Shown here one piece after another: positions 13,553 through 21,469 of a stretch of DNA of 26,625 nt. Source of the DNA: JAIBJP01 sp036506175 (GTDB taxonomy: Bacteria > Actinomycetota > Thermoleophilia > Gaiellales > Gaiellaceae). A model generated the notes under the pieces. The model saw only the letters and a list, made by a program, of their open reading frames with translations, ran no database searches and was not told where the DNA came from. Position 1 is the stretch's first letter. Each line of letters begins with the position of its first letter. The stretch spans positions 1-26,625 of the forward strand of contig DASXSE010000080.1 of NCBI GenBank assembly GCA_036506175.1, written 5' to 3'. Both the position numbers and the translations under genes were made by a program.

Positions 13553-16042
13553 ATGAACACGATGGTTTCCGGCACTGCGCGCGTCGCGGCCGCTGTCGGG
13601 CGTGACGAGATCAGCTTCGAGACCGGGAAGCTGGCCAAGCAAGCCGACGGAGCCGTGGTCGTCCGCGCCGGCGACACCATGGTCCTGGCAACGGCTCAGG
13701 GCCGCACGGAAGCGCGCGAGGGCGCGGACTTCTTCCCGCTGACGGTCGACGTCGAAGAGCGCATGTACGCCGCCGGGAAGATCCCCGGCGGTTTCTTCAA
13801 GCGGGAGGGACGCCCGACGGAGAAGGCGATCCTGACCGCGCGCATGATCGACCGGCCGATCCGGCCGCTGTGGCCGAAGGGCTTTACGAACGAGGTGCAG
13901 GTCATCTGCACGACGCTCTCGGCCGACCTCATCACCCCGTACGACATTCTTTGCATCAACGGCGCCTCGGCGGCGCTGATGATCTCCCCGCTGCCGTTCC
14001 TGGGACCGGTCGGGGCCGTCCGCATCGGGCAAATCGACGGTGAATTCGTGGTGAATCCCACGCTGCCGGAGCTCGAGGAGGAGTCCACGCTCGACCTCGT
14101 CGTCGTCGGCACGACAGAAGGCCTGACGATGGTGGAGGCCGGCGCTGAGGAAATTCCGGAAGAGCTGCTTCTGGAGGCGCTCGAGCTCGCCCACAGCGAG
14201 ATCAAGCGGCTCTGCGAGGTGCAGGAGGATCTCAGGCGGCAGGTCGGCAAGGCGAAATGGCTCGACCCCGAGCTGACCGCCGAATTCGAGCAGGACTACG
14301 GCGACCGTATCCGCGAGCAGATCTCGCAGGTGGGCCTGCGAGAAGCGGCCGCGGTGCTCGAGGAGATCGTCGGCGAGCTCGCGCCGCCGCTCACGATGGA
14401 CTCGACGGAAGAAGACATCATCCGCCAGACCCAGGTGCGCTCGAGTCTCGACCTGCTGCTCGAGCGGATTCGCCTCGAGGCCGTGTCCGGCCCGGTTCGC
14501 GACCAGTTCGAGGACGACCTGCGCGCCCTTACCGAGGCCGAGCAGGACACGAAGGAGCTCAAGTCCGCCAAGCGGAGCCTGCTCTTCGACCGCATCATCG
14601 AGACCGTCGAGGTGCCCTTCCCCGTGGGCCCGGCGACTGTCGAGGGCGAGGCTCCAATCGTCAAGGACTCGCTCACCCGACAGTTCGTGAAGAAGGCGGC
14701 CGAGGCGATCTACAAGGAGCTCGTCCGCCGCAAGATCGCGGTCGAGAAGAGGCGGCCCGATGGACGCGGCACGGAGGAGATCCGGGCGATCGAGTGCGAG
14801 GTGGGCGTTTCGCCGCGGACGCACGGCTCAGCGCTCTTTACGCGCGGCCAGACGCAGATCATGACGCTGCTCACGCTCGGCACCGCCAAGGAGGGGCAGC
14901 GGATCGACGACCTCTCCCTCGAGGTCGAGCGCCGCTACATGCACCACTACAACTTCCCGCCCTACTCGGTCGGGGAGACCGGCTTCATGCGCGGGCCAAA
15001 GCGCCGCGACATCGGCCACGGCGCCCTTGCGCAGCGGGCGCTCGAGCCGATGATCCCGCCGCTCGAGGAGTTCCCGTACACCATCCGGCTCGTCTCGGAG
15101 ACCCTCGAGTCGAACGGCTCCTCGTCGATGGGTTCAGTCTGCGGCTCGACGTTGGCCCTCATGGACGCGGGCGTGCCGATCAAGGCGCCCGTCGGCGGCA
15201 TTGCCATGGGTCTCGTGAAGGAAGGTGAGGACTACGTCATCCTCACCGACATCCAGGGCGCTGAGGACCATCTCGGCGACATGGACTTCAAGGTGGCGGG
15301 CACGCGCGAAGGTGTGACCGCGCTGCAGATGGACATCAAGATCACCGGCGTCACGCAGGAAATCATGCGGAGCGCGCTCGAGCAGGCCCGGCGGGCCCGG
15401 GAGTTCATCCTCGACAAGATGGCCGAGGCGCTCCCAGAGACCCGCACGGAGCTCTCCGAGCACGCGCCGCGGATCACGACGGTGAAGATCGACCCGGAGC
15501 AGATCGGGCTCGTGATCGGCAAGGGCGGCGAAACGATCCGCGCGCTCGAGACCGACTACGACGTCCAGATCGACATCGAGGAGGACGGGACGATCCTCAT
15601 CTACGCCACCGACGGCCCGAAGGCCGAGGGGGCCGTTCAGGCCATCGAGGCGCTGACGAAGGAGCCGGAGGTCGGAGACGAGTACACCGGCAAGGTGGTG
15701 AAGACGACCGACTTCGGCGCGTTCGTCGAGCTGAAGAAGGGCACCGACGGGCTCCTCCACGTCTCCAACGTGGGGCCCGGTCGCGTCGCACACATCGAGG
15801 ACGTGATCGCCCGTGGCGACGTGCTCGACGTCAAGGTGCTCGAGGTCGACAAGGCCCGCGGCCGCATCGGCTTGAAGCTCATCGCCAAGCACGAGAACGG
15901 CCAACTCGTCCAACCGGAGGAGCTGATCGAGCGTGCGAAGTCGGCGCCTCCGCGCGAGCGCTCAGAGCGCCCCCGCGACGGCGAGCGTCGCGGCGGCGCG
16001 CGTCGAGGGGGCCGCGACCGCGGCCCTAGACGCGAGAGCTAG
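13553..16042 (+). CDS. pnp: Polyribonucleotide nucleotidyltransferase (PNPase) with long linker and RG-rich tail
   Basis: An 829-residue 3'-5' phosphorolytic exoribonuclease. The first RNase PH domain (to about 220) includes FFPLTVDVEERMYAAGKIPG. A helical linker (about 224-400) follows and is roughly 70 residues longer than in E. coli. The second PH domain begins near PDGRGTEEIR and has the catalytic set D572, D578 and K580 in EDHLGDMDFK. The KH domain has GKGG at 656-659 and the S1 domain starts near 706. The C-terminus is a basic Arg/Gly-rich tail (GGARRGGRDRGPRRES) likely to bind RNA. AGGAGG precedes ATG 13553; ATG 13562 is an alternative. Its stop shares a CTAG with the convergent DUF3237 gene. 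Confidence 0.97.
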   Translation: MNTMVSGTARVAAAVGRDEISFETGKLAKQADGAVVVRAGDTMVLATAQGRTEAREGADFFPLTVDVEERMYAAGKIPGGFFKREGRPTEKAILTARMIDRPIRPLWPKGFTNEVQVICTTLSADLITPYDILCINGASAALMISPLPFLGPVGAVRIGQIDGEFVVNPTLPELEEESTLDLVVVGTTEGLTMVEAGAEEIPEELLLEALELAHSEIKRLCEVQEDLRRQVGKAKWLDPELTAEFEQDYGDRIREQISQVGLREAAAVLEEIVGELAPPLTMDSTEEDIIRQTQVRSSLDLLLERIRLEAVSGPVRDQFEDDLRALTEAEQDTKELKSAKRSLLFDRIIETVEVPFPVGPATVEGEAPIVKDSLTRQFVKKAAEAIYKELVRRKIAVEKRRPDGRGTEEIRAIECEVGVSPRTHGSALFTRGQTQIMTLLTLGTAKEGQRIDDLSLEVERRYMHHYNFPPYSVGETGFMRGPKRRDIGHGALAQRALEPMIPPLEEFPYTIRLVSETLESNGSSSMGSVCGSTLALMDAGVPIKAPVGGIAMGLVKEGEDYVILTDIQGAEDHLGDMDFKVAGTREGVTALQMDIKITGVTQEIMRSALEQARRAREFILDKMAEALPETRTELSEHAPRITTVKIDPEQIGLVIGKGGETIRALETDYDVQIDIEEDGTILIYATDGPKAEGAVQAIEALTKEPEVGDEYTGKVVKTTDFGAFVELKKGTDGLLHVSNVGPGRVAHIEDVIARGDVLDVKVLEVDKARGRIGLKLIAKHENGQLVQPEELIERAKSAPPRERSERPRDGERRGGARRGGRDRGPRRES

Positions 16043-16548
16043 TCGGCTGATTCGGACCTAGCGGGTTGGCGGAAGCGCTCAGGCGCTTCCGCCCCCAGCG
16101 CCGGCGGGCCCTGCGCCCGCTCGTTCACGCACACGTAGGTGTCGAGCCACCACTCCTCGCTGCCTTCGTCGATCTCGCCCTCGCCGACGAGAAAGCAGCT
16201 GTTCAGCCAGCGCCATCGCTCCGCCTCGCTGGTGAGCTCGACTCGCGCGAGGATCGCGCGTCGGTAGCCGGCGGTGGTGCGCTCCTGAACGCTCTGCCCG
16301 TGGATGGACATCAGAATCTCGTCGCCGTCGTTCGTCGAGATGACGCCGCGGAGATTCGGCGTCCACACGCGGTCCTGGCGGCGCCGTGGATAGTTGGCCC
16401 AGATCCCTTTCCCCTCGATCTCACCGCTGACCTCTCCGGCGCCCTGACCGAATCCGAGCGCTTCTGAGTCGTCGCCGGCGCCGTATGGGTAGTGCCAGCT
16501 CCCCTGGGAGTACCGCATGGTGATTCGGCAGAAGGGCTCGAGTCGCAC
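16039..16548 (-). CDS. DUF3237-like protein
   Basis: A 169-residue protein starting at GTG 16548 (RLEPFCRITMRYSQGSW). Features typical of DUF3237 beta-barrel proteins are GEVSGEIEGKGIWANYPRRR, LRGVISTNDGDEILMSIHG, an RRAI/ARVELTS strand and RWLNSCFLVGEGEID near the end. Function is unknown for the family. The C-terminal 25 residues are low complexity. It starts 2 nt after the stop of the membrane protein upstream, so the two form an operon. Its TAG stop overlaps the pnp TAG in one CTAG. No signal peptide is seen. Confidence 0.75.
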   Translation of the reverse strand: MRLEPFCRITMRYSQGSWHYPYGAGDDSEALGFGQGAGEVSGEIEGKGIWANYPRRRQDRVWTPNLRGVISTNDGDEILMSIHGQSVQERTTAGYRRAILARVELTSEAERWRWLNSCFLVGEGEIDEGSEEWWLDTYVCVNERAQGPPALGAEAPERFRQPARSESAD

Positions 16549-16550
16549 GA

Positions 16551-17264
16551 TCAGGCCTCCACGGGCCGCCGCCGCAGAGCCAACGCGCGCTCCACGAGAG
16601 GCATGAGCCTGGCGGTGAGCGCAATAGCGACGATGTCGAAGAGGACGTAGCCGCTCGCCGCGCCGCTCGGCGGGTTGCCGGACGGAAGCTCGAGCCCGGG
16701 CACGGTTCCCTTCCAGGCCCAGACGCCCACCGCCGTCCCAGACAGCTCGAGAACCGCCACGACGAGGAAGACCGCCCCGTAGAGGACGCGCGCGCGCCCG
16801 CGGATGAGAAAGACGAGGAACACGGCCATCCCCAACGCACCGCTCGCGTCGGTGCGAGGGAGGACGGTCAGACCGGCGATGCCCCAGCCCAGGGCGATCG
16901 AGCCCACGAAGGCGAGGAAGGCCTTCTGATGGCGGGAGACGAGCCCTGTCTGGGTCAGCTGGAGGCCGGTGAGGTAGACGAGCCCGTGGCCGGGTGGCAC
17001 AAACAGCGGAAGGTTGTGGAGGCGGTAGGTGTAGACGCCCCAGATGATCGAGCCGAGAACCTCCATGCACGTAGCCGCGGCGACGACGAGAAGCGCCCGC
17101 AGCCTTCCCTCGGGCGTCAAGGGTTTCAACGCCGCCAGGAAAACGAGCCACGTCGCCATGCCTAGGACCAGCTGGCCGCCGAGGCCGACAGCGACGTCGA
17201 TCCGGAAGACGGCGAGGAAGAACGCGATGACGAAGGCACAGAACAGCCAAGGGCGCGCGTTCAT
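16551..17264 (-). CDS. Polytopic membrane protein, unknown family
   Basis: A 237-residue protein with seven or eight hydrophobic segments (approximately 5-24, 28-47, 56-78, 86-105, 112-134, 141-153, 158-180 and 203-225). Conserved-looking polar motifs lie at helix ends: CMEVLGSIIWGVYTYRLHN, then PPGHGLVYLTGLQLT, then LELSGTAVGVWAWKG, then SGNPPSGAASGYVLFD. The paired Glu-in-helix motifs and the SGNPPSG loop suggest an enzyme or transporter rather than a structural protein. I have seen similar proteins annotated only as hypothetical in Actinobacteria. It is followed 2 nt later by the DUF3237 gene and is divergent from the geranylgeranyl-reductase-like gene. Confidence 0.72.
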   Translation of the reverse strand: MNARPWLFCAFVIAFFLAVFRIDVAVGLGGQLVLGMATWLVFLAALKPLTPEGRLRALLVVAAATCMEVLGSIIWGVYTYRLHNLPLFVPPGHGLVYLTGLQLTQTGLVSRHQKAFLAFVGSIALGWGIAGLTVLPRTDASGALGMAVFLVFLIRGRARVLYGAVFLVVAVLELSGTAVGVWAWKGTVPGLELPSGNPPSGAASGYVLFDIVAIALTARLMPLVERALALRRRPVEA

Positions 17265-17450
17265 CTAAGTGGTCGCGGCCGCAAGTACGGTTGTCTGCCC
17301 GGTCAGCTGCAAACCGTCGCACGCCTGCGTCCTCGGTCGGCCACGTACTGTCCTCGTACGCAGCCTCCCTGCGTCCTTGGCCTGCTCGGCTTTCACTGGC
17401 CGGCCAGGAACGTACCTACGACCGCGACCACAAGCGGACAGAATAGTGCC
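17265..17450. other. Divergent intergenic region with direct repeats
   Basis: No gene is supported. CCTGCGTCCT occurs at 17324-17333 and 17368-17377, 44 bp apart. GTAC occurs four times (near 17286, 17344, 17356 and 17413). The plus-strand start at 17451 has CAGAAT six nt upstream, a weak -10 candidate. The region must hold promoters for both neighbours, and the repeats could be regulator sites. Confidence 0.3.
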
Positions 17451-18623
17451 GTGAGCCGCTACGACGCGATCGTCGTCGGCGCCGGGCCGGCCGGATCGAC
17501 CGCTGCCTACCGCCTGGCGACTGCAGGCCTCGATGTTCTCCTTCTCGACCGGGCGAAATTCCCGCGGGACAAGCCCTGCGGTGGCGGGGTCACGGAGCGA
17601 GCCGCCCGCCTCTTGCCGTTCAGGATCGACCCGGTCGTCGAGGAGGTGGCGACGACTGTCGACCTCCGGCTTCGGTACGGGAAGACGATCAGGCGCGGAG
17701 ACGGCGTTCCGCTCGTCTATCTGACCCAGCGGAGGCGTTTGGATCTCTTCCTCGCCGAGCAAGCCGCGGCCGCCGGCGCGGAATTCCGCGACGAGGCGAA
17801 GGTGACACAGGTTGAGACTGCGGAGGAGGGCGTGTCGGTTCTGGCCGGCGGCGAGCGTCTCGAGGCGGACGTCGTCGTAGGCGCCGACGGCGTCAACGGG
17901 ATCACGGCGCGGGCCCTGGGCCTCGGGGGGAACCGCCACCTCGGCGTCGCACTCGAAGGAAACCTGGCCGACGACAAATTGCGAGCCGACTACGGCGGCA
18001 AGATCGTCCTCGAGTTCGGTGTCGTGCCGGGTGGTTACGCCTGGGTCTTTCCCAAGGGGGACCACGCGAACTTCGGCGTCGGCGGATGGGGGAGCGAAGG
18101 CCCGGCGCTGCGCGACCATCTGCGCCGCCTGTGCGAGGCGCATGGCGTGTCCGTCGACAACTTGGACGACGTCCGCGGATACCGGCTGCCGCTGCGCTCG
18201 CCGACATCCAAGCTGGCGCGTGGCCGTGCGCTCCTTGTGGGCGACGCAGGCGGTCTCATCGACCCGGTGTCCGGCGACGGCATGTTCGAGGGCTTCCTCA
18301 GCTCCCAGTACGCCTCGGAGGCCGTTCTCGACCTCTTCGCGGGCCGCGCCCGTGACCTGAACGCTTACTCGGAGCGCCTCGCCTCGAGGCTTGCGACCCA
18401 TCTCTGGGCCTCGTGGGGCATCAAGGTCGCCCTGGACCGCTACCCACGTGCCACTTTCGGGCTCGCGAAAACGAGGATCGTCTGGGGCGCCGTCGAGCGG
18501 ATCGTCCGCGGGGACGTGGCCGACGTGACCGGAATCCGAGGCCTGGCGCGGCCTCCGCTGAAGGCGATCAAGCTCCTCGTGCGCGCTTCGGGGGACCACG
18601 GCAGCGCTTACAGAAACGTCTGA
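17451..18623 (+). CDS. Geranylgeranyl reductase family FAD-dependent oxidoreductase
   Basis: A 390-residue flavoprotein. The N-terminal dinucleotide motif is VVGAGPAGSTAA (8-19), followed by the family marker DKPCGGGVTERA (around 40-51). A second FAD-contact motif is LVGDAGGLIDPVSGDGMFEG. By family it reduces isoprenoid double bonds, for example in menaquinone side chains (MenJ), or lipids or carotenoid-type substrates; no substrate can be fixed here. A close alternative is another p-hydroxybenzoate-hydroxylase-fold monooxygenase, but the PCGGG motif favours the reductase group. Start GTG 17451 fits the family. The M16 peptidase gene starts 14 bp after its stop, although that gene seems to have its own promoter. 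Confidence 0.88.
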   Translation: MSRYDAIVVGAGPAGSTAAYRLATAGLDVLLLDRAKFPRDKPCGGGVTERAARLLPFRIDPVVEEVATTVDLRLRYGKTIRRGDGVPLVYLTQRRRLDLFLAEQAAAAGAEFRDEAKVTQVETAEEGVSVLAGGERLEADVVVGADGVNGITARALGLGGNRHLGVALEGNLADDKLRADYGGKIVLEFGVVPGGYAWVFPKGDHANFGVGGWGSEGPALRDHLRRLCEAHGVSVDNLDDVRGYRLPLRSPTSKLARGRALLVGDAGGLIDPVSGDGMFEGFLSSQYASEAVLDLFAGRARDLNAYSERLASRLATHLWASWGIKVALDRYPRATFGLAKTRIVWGAVERIVRGDVADVTGIRGLARPPLKAIKLLVRASGDHGSAYRNV

Positions 18624-18625
18624 AT

Positions 18626-18631
18626 TACGAT
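18626..18631 (+). promoter_or_regulatory. -10 box for a leaderless M16 peptidase transcript
   Basis: TACGAT (TAnnnT) lies 6 nt before GTG 18638. The gap to the start codon carries no Shine-Dalgarno. The spacing matches that seen at rpsO and rnj. No -35 is evident. Confidence 0.4.
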
Positions 18632-18637
18632 CAGAGT

Positions 18638-19933
18638 GTGCAGAACTACCTGCTGACGACGCTGGACAGCGGCGCGCGGGTGATCACGGAGCCTCTCGAG
18701 GGCGTGCGCTCCGCGGCAATCGGCGTCTGGATCGGCACCGGGTCGCGCGACGAGGACGAAACCCACGCAGGGGTGACCCATTTCCTGGAGCACCTCCTCT
18801 TCAAAGGAACCCAGAAGTACTCCGCGCAGGAGATCGCGGAGATCTTCGACGGCTTCGGCGGCGAGCTGAACGCCGCCACTGCGCGCGACTACACAGTCGT
18901 ATACGCGCGCGCGCTCGATGAGCACGTGGAGACCGCCGTAGACGTCATGACGGACATGGTGTTCGCGCCGACGCTCGCCGACATGGATGCGGAGCGCGAG
19001 GTCGTCCTCGAGGAGATCGCGATGATCGAGGACTCGCCGCAGGAGCTCATTCACGACCTCGTGACGCAGGCCGTGTTCGGCGACCATCCGCTCGGGCGCC
19101 CGGTTCTCGGCCGTGCGGACGTGATCGAGAAGGTCACCCGTCGGTCAGTTGCCGCGTACCACCGCGGCAGGTACGCCGCTGCGAACGTCGTCGCAGCCGC
19201 CGCGGGGAGCGTGGACCACAAGCGTCTCGTCGAGCTGATCCAGGCCGCCGGAGAGAAGTTACGGGAGCCGCCGAGCCGCAAGCCTTCCGCACGGGCCGCC
19301 TTTGTGGCGCCGCCGGGGCCCTCGTTGCGCTTCCAGCGGAAGGACACCGAGCAATACCACGTCTGCCTCGCCGCACCGGGTATCTCACGCTCGGACAAGC
19401 GGCGTTTTGCAGCGTCCATCCTGGACAGCGTGCTGGGCGGCTCGGCGTCGTCCCGCCTCTTCCAGGAGATCCGCGAGAAGCGAGGGCTCGCGTACTCGGT
19501 CTACACCTTCTCCTCGCAATACGCGGACACCGGCCAGATCGGCGTCTACGTGGGGACGCGTGAGGAAAACCTTGCCCCCTGCCTCGAGATCGTCGCGGAG
19601 CAGATCGACGCCGTCGCTGCCGGCCAGGTCAAGAAAGACGAGGTCGAACGCGCCAAAGAGAACCTCAAGGGCCGGATCATGCTCTCCATGGAGCTGACCT
19701 CGAACAGGATGAGCCGGCTCGGGAAGTCGCTCATCACCGACAGCGAGCTCCTCTCGCTCGACCGGATCCTCGCTGAGATCGAGGCCGTCGACGTGACGGC
19801 AACGGCCGAACTCGCCGACCTCCTGCTCGCCCGCGACAAACTCTCCGCCGCGGCGATCGGCCCGCGAGAGGACAAGGTGCTCACCTCGGTCGAGCGGGTG
19901 GCGCCGGGACTGGTCTCCGCCGCCGCGGCGTGA
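18638..19933 (+). CDS. M16 family zinc metallopeptidase
   Basis: A 431-residue processing-peptidase-type protein starting QNYLLTTLDSGARVITEPL. The inverted zinc motif HFLEH (48-52) lies in GVTHFLEHLLFKGT, with the downstream glutamate region EREVVLEEIAMIED. The second half holds the inactive M16_C-like domain with GGSASSRLFQEIREKRGLAYSVY. The length suits a single M16A/M16C domain pair that would act as a dimer. In Actinobacteria this gene regularly lies between pnp and dapB; its target is unknown. GTG 18638 fits the family N-terminus. Its stop overlaps the dapB GTG as GTGA. Confidence 0.94.
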   Translation: MQNYLLTTLDSGARVITEPLEGVRSAAIGVWIGTGSRDEDETHAGVTHFLEHLLFKGTQKYSAQEIAEIFDGFGGELNAATARDYTVVYARALDEHVETAVDVMTDMVFAPTLADMDAEREVVLEEIAMIEDSPQELIHDLVTQAVFGDHPLGRPVLGRADVIEKVTRRSVAAYHRGRYAAANVVAAAAGSVDHKRLVELIQAAGEKLREPPSRKPSARAAFVAPPGPSLRFQRKDTEQYHVCLAAPGISRSDKRRFAASILDSVLGGSASSRLFQEIREKRGLAYSVYTFSSQYADTGQIGVYVGTREENLAPCLEIVAEQIDAVAAGQVKKDEVERAKENLKGRIMLSMELTSNRMSRLGKSLITDSELLSLDRILAEIEAVDVTATAELADLLLARDKLSAAAIGPREDKVLTSVERVAPGLVSAAAA

Positions 19934-20574
19934 AAGTCCTCCTTTTCGGGGCACGCGGCAAGGTCGGGTCCGTCCTCGGCCCGGCGCTCGCGGAGGCCGG
20001 GCATGACGTCACCGGCGTCGAGCGCGGAGCGAAGCCCAAGTACAAGGGCAAGGACGTGGCCATCGACTTCACGCGCCCGGACACGGTGCGCGAGAACGTC
20101 GAAGGCGCTCTCGGCGCGGGCCTACCGTGCATCGTTGGGACGACAGGGCTCGGGGCCGGGGATCTCGCCGCGTTCGACACGCTGGCGCGCGAGCGCCGAA
20201 TCGCGTGCTTCGTAGCCCCCAACTTCGCCCTCGGCGCCGTCCTCATGATGCGCTTCGCGGCGGAGGCGGCGAAGCACATGCCGCGCGCGGAAATCGTGGA
20301 GCTGCACAACGAGACGAAGGTGGATGCGCCCTCCGGCACTGCGCGTGCCACCGCCGAGGCGATTCCCGGCGAGGTCCCGATCCATTCTGTGCGCCTTCCC
20401 GGGTTGGTGGCACACCAGGAGGTGCTCTTCGGCGGCCAAGGGCAGCTTCTGACGATCCGCCACGACACGATCTCGCGCGAAGCCTTCGTCCCGGGCGTCT
20501 TGCTGGCGCTCGAGAAGCTTCCAACCATGCGGGCCGGTCTAACGGTCGGACTCGAAAGCCTGCTGGAGGGTTAA
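19930..20574 (+). CDS. dapB: 4-hydroxy-tetrahydrodipicolinate reductase, short form
   Basis: A 214-residue NAD(P)H-dependent enzyme of the lysine/diaminopimelate pathway. The Rossmann motif is FGARGKVGSVL, followed by CIVGTTGLG, APNFALGAV and the catalytic segment ELHNETKVDAPSGTA. The first catalytic His and the Lys are present, but the usual second His of HH is Asn. Length is 30-50 residues below the family norm, mainly from a compact region between the first strand and the DFT motif (around residues 30-50). GTG 19930 overlaps the M16 stop, and dapA starts 1 nt after its stop, so dapB-dapA are coupled. Confidence 0.93.
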   Translation: MKVLLFGARGKVGSVLGPALAEAGHDVTGVERGAKPKYKGKDVAIDFTRPDTVRENVEGALGAGLPCIVGTTGLGAGDLAAFDTLARERRIACFVAPNFALGAVLMMRFAAEAAKHMPRAEIVELHNETKVDAPSGTARATAEAIPGEVPIHSVRLPGLVAHQEVLFGGQGQLLTIRHDTISREAFVPGVLLALEKLPTMRAGLTVGLESLLEG

Positions 20575-20575
20575 G

Positions 20576-21469
20576 ATGGCCCCCGTGCTCGGTCAGGTTC
20601 TGACCGCCATCGTGACGCCGTTCAACGCGGACGGTTCGGTCAACATCGAAGGCTTCAAGCGCCTCGCTGCGCACATTGTCGACAGTGGCGGTGACGGCCT
20701 CGTCGTTGCGGGGACGACCGGTGAATCCCCGACGCTCAGCGACGACGAGCGACTCGAGCTCTTCGCAGCCGCCGTGGACGCCGTGGGTGATCGCGCCAGC
20801 ATCGTCGCCGGCACCGGTACCTACTCGACGTCGCATTCAGTCCACCTCACCGAGGCTGCGGACGCGCTGGGCGTCGATGCCTTCCTCGTCGTCACGCCGT
20901 ACTACAACAAGCCGCCCGAGCGCGGAATCGTGGCCCATTTCGATGCGATCGCCGAGGTCACCGACAAGCCGATCGTCGCCTACAACATCCCGCAGCGAGT
21001 CGTTGTGAACATCGAGCCCGAGACGTTCAAGGAGCTCGCCCGCATCCCCAACGTGCAGTACGTGAAGCAGGCGACCACCGAGCTCGACCAAGCGCGGCGC
21101 ATCGTGGAGGAGACGGGGCTGACGCTCTTGGCCGGGAACGACGACCTCCTGATGCCGTTCCTGGAACTGGGCGGCAAGGGCGGAATCTTCGTCTACACGA
21201 ACCTCGTGGCTCAGCGCGTGAAGGAGCTGATCACGCGCTTCGAGGACGGCGATGTAGACGGCGCGCGCGAGATCGACGCGGAGCTGAAGCCGATCGTGGA
21301 GGCCCTCGCTGTCACGACGAACCCGATTCCGGTGAAGGCGGCGCTCAACATGCTCGGCCACGACGTGGGCGGCCTCAGGCTGCCGCTCGTCGAAGCGACC
21401 GAGGACGAGAAGGCTGTCGTGCGCGGCGCCCTCGAGCGAGCCGGCGTCCTCGCCGTCGCTCAGGCGTAG
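20576..21469 (+). CDS. dapA: 4-hydroxy-tetrahydrodipicolinate synthase
   Basis: A 297-residue class I aldolase that condenses pyruvate with aspartate semialdehyde, the first committed step of DAP/lysine synthesis. The TIM barrel motifs are complete: TAIVTPFNADGSVN, AGTTGESPTLS (T47/T48), VTPYYNKP, the catalytic Tyr136 in AYNIPQ, and the Schiff-base Lys164 in YVKQATT. The usual KEAT sequence is KQAT here, a mild variation. DAP is needed for peptidoglycan, so dapB-dapA fit an essential operon. Its 3' end overlaps the convergent PLP-enzyme gene by 10 nt. Confidence 0.96.
   Translation: MAPVLGQVLTAIVTPFNADGSVNIEGFKRLAAHIVDSGGDGLVVAGTTGESPTLSDDERLELFAAAVDAVGDRASIVAGTGTYSTSHSVHLTEAADALGVDAFLVVTPYYNKPPERGIVAHFDAIAEVTDKPIVAYNIPQRVVVNIEPETFKELARIPNVQYVKQATTELDQARRIVEETGLTLLAGNDDLLMPFLELGGKGGIFVYTNLVAQRVKELITRFEDGDVDGAREIDAELKPIVEALAVTTNPIPVKAALNMLGHDVGGLRLPLVEATEDEKAVVRGALERAGVLAVAQA

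Noticed and set aside
13445..14824. 459-codon minus-strand frame opposite pnp
   Set aside because: Mirror frame of PNPase; no RBS or recognisable domain.
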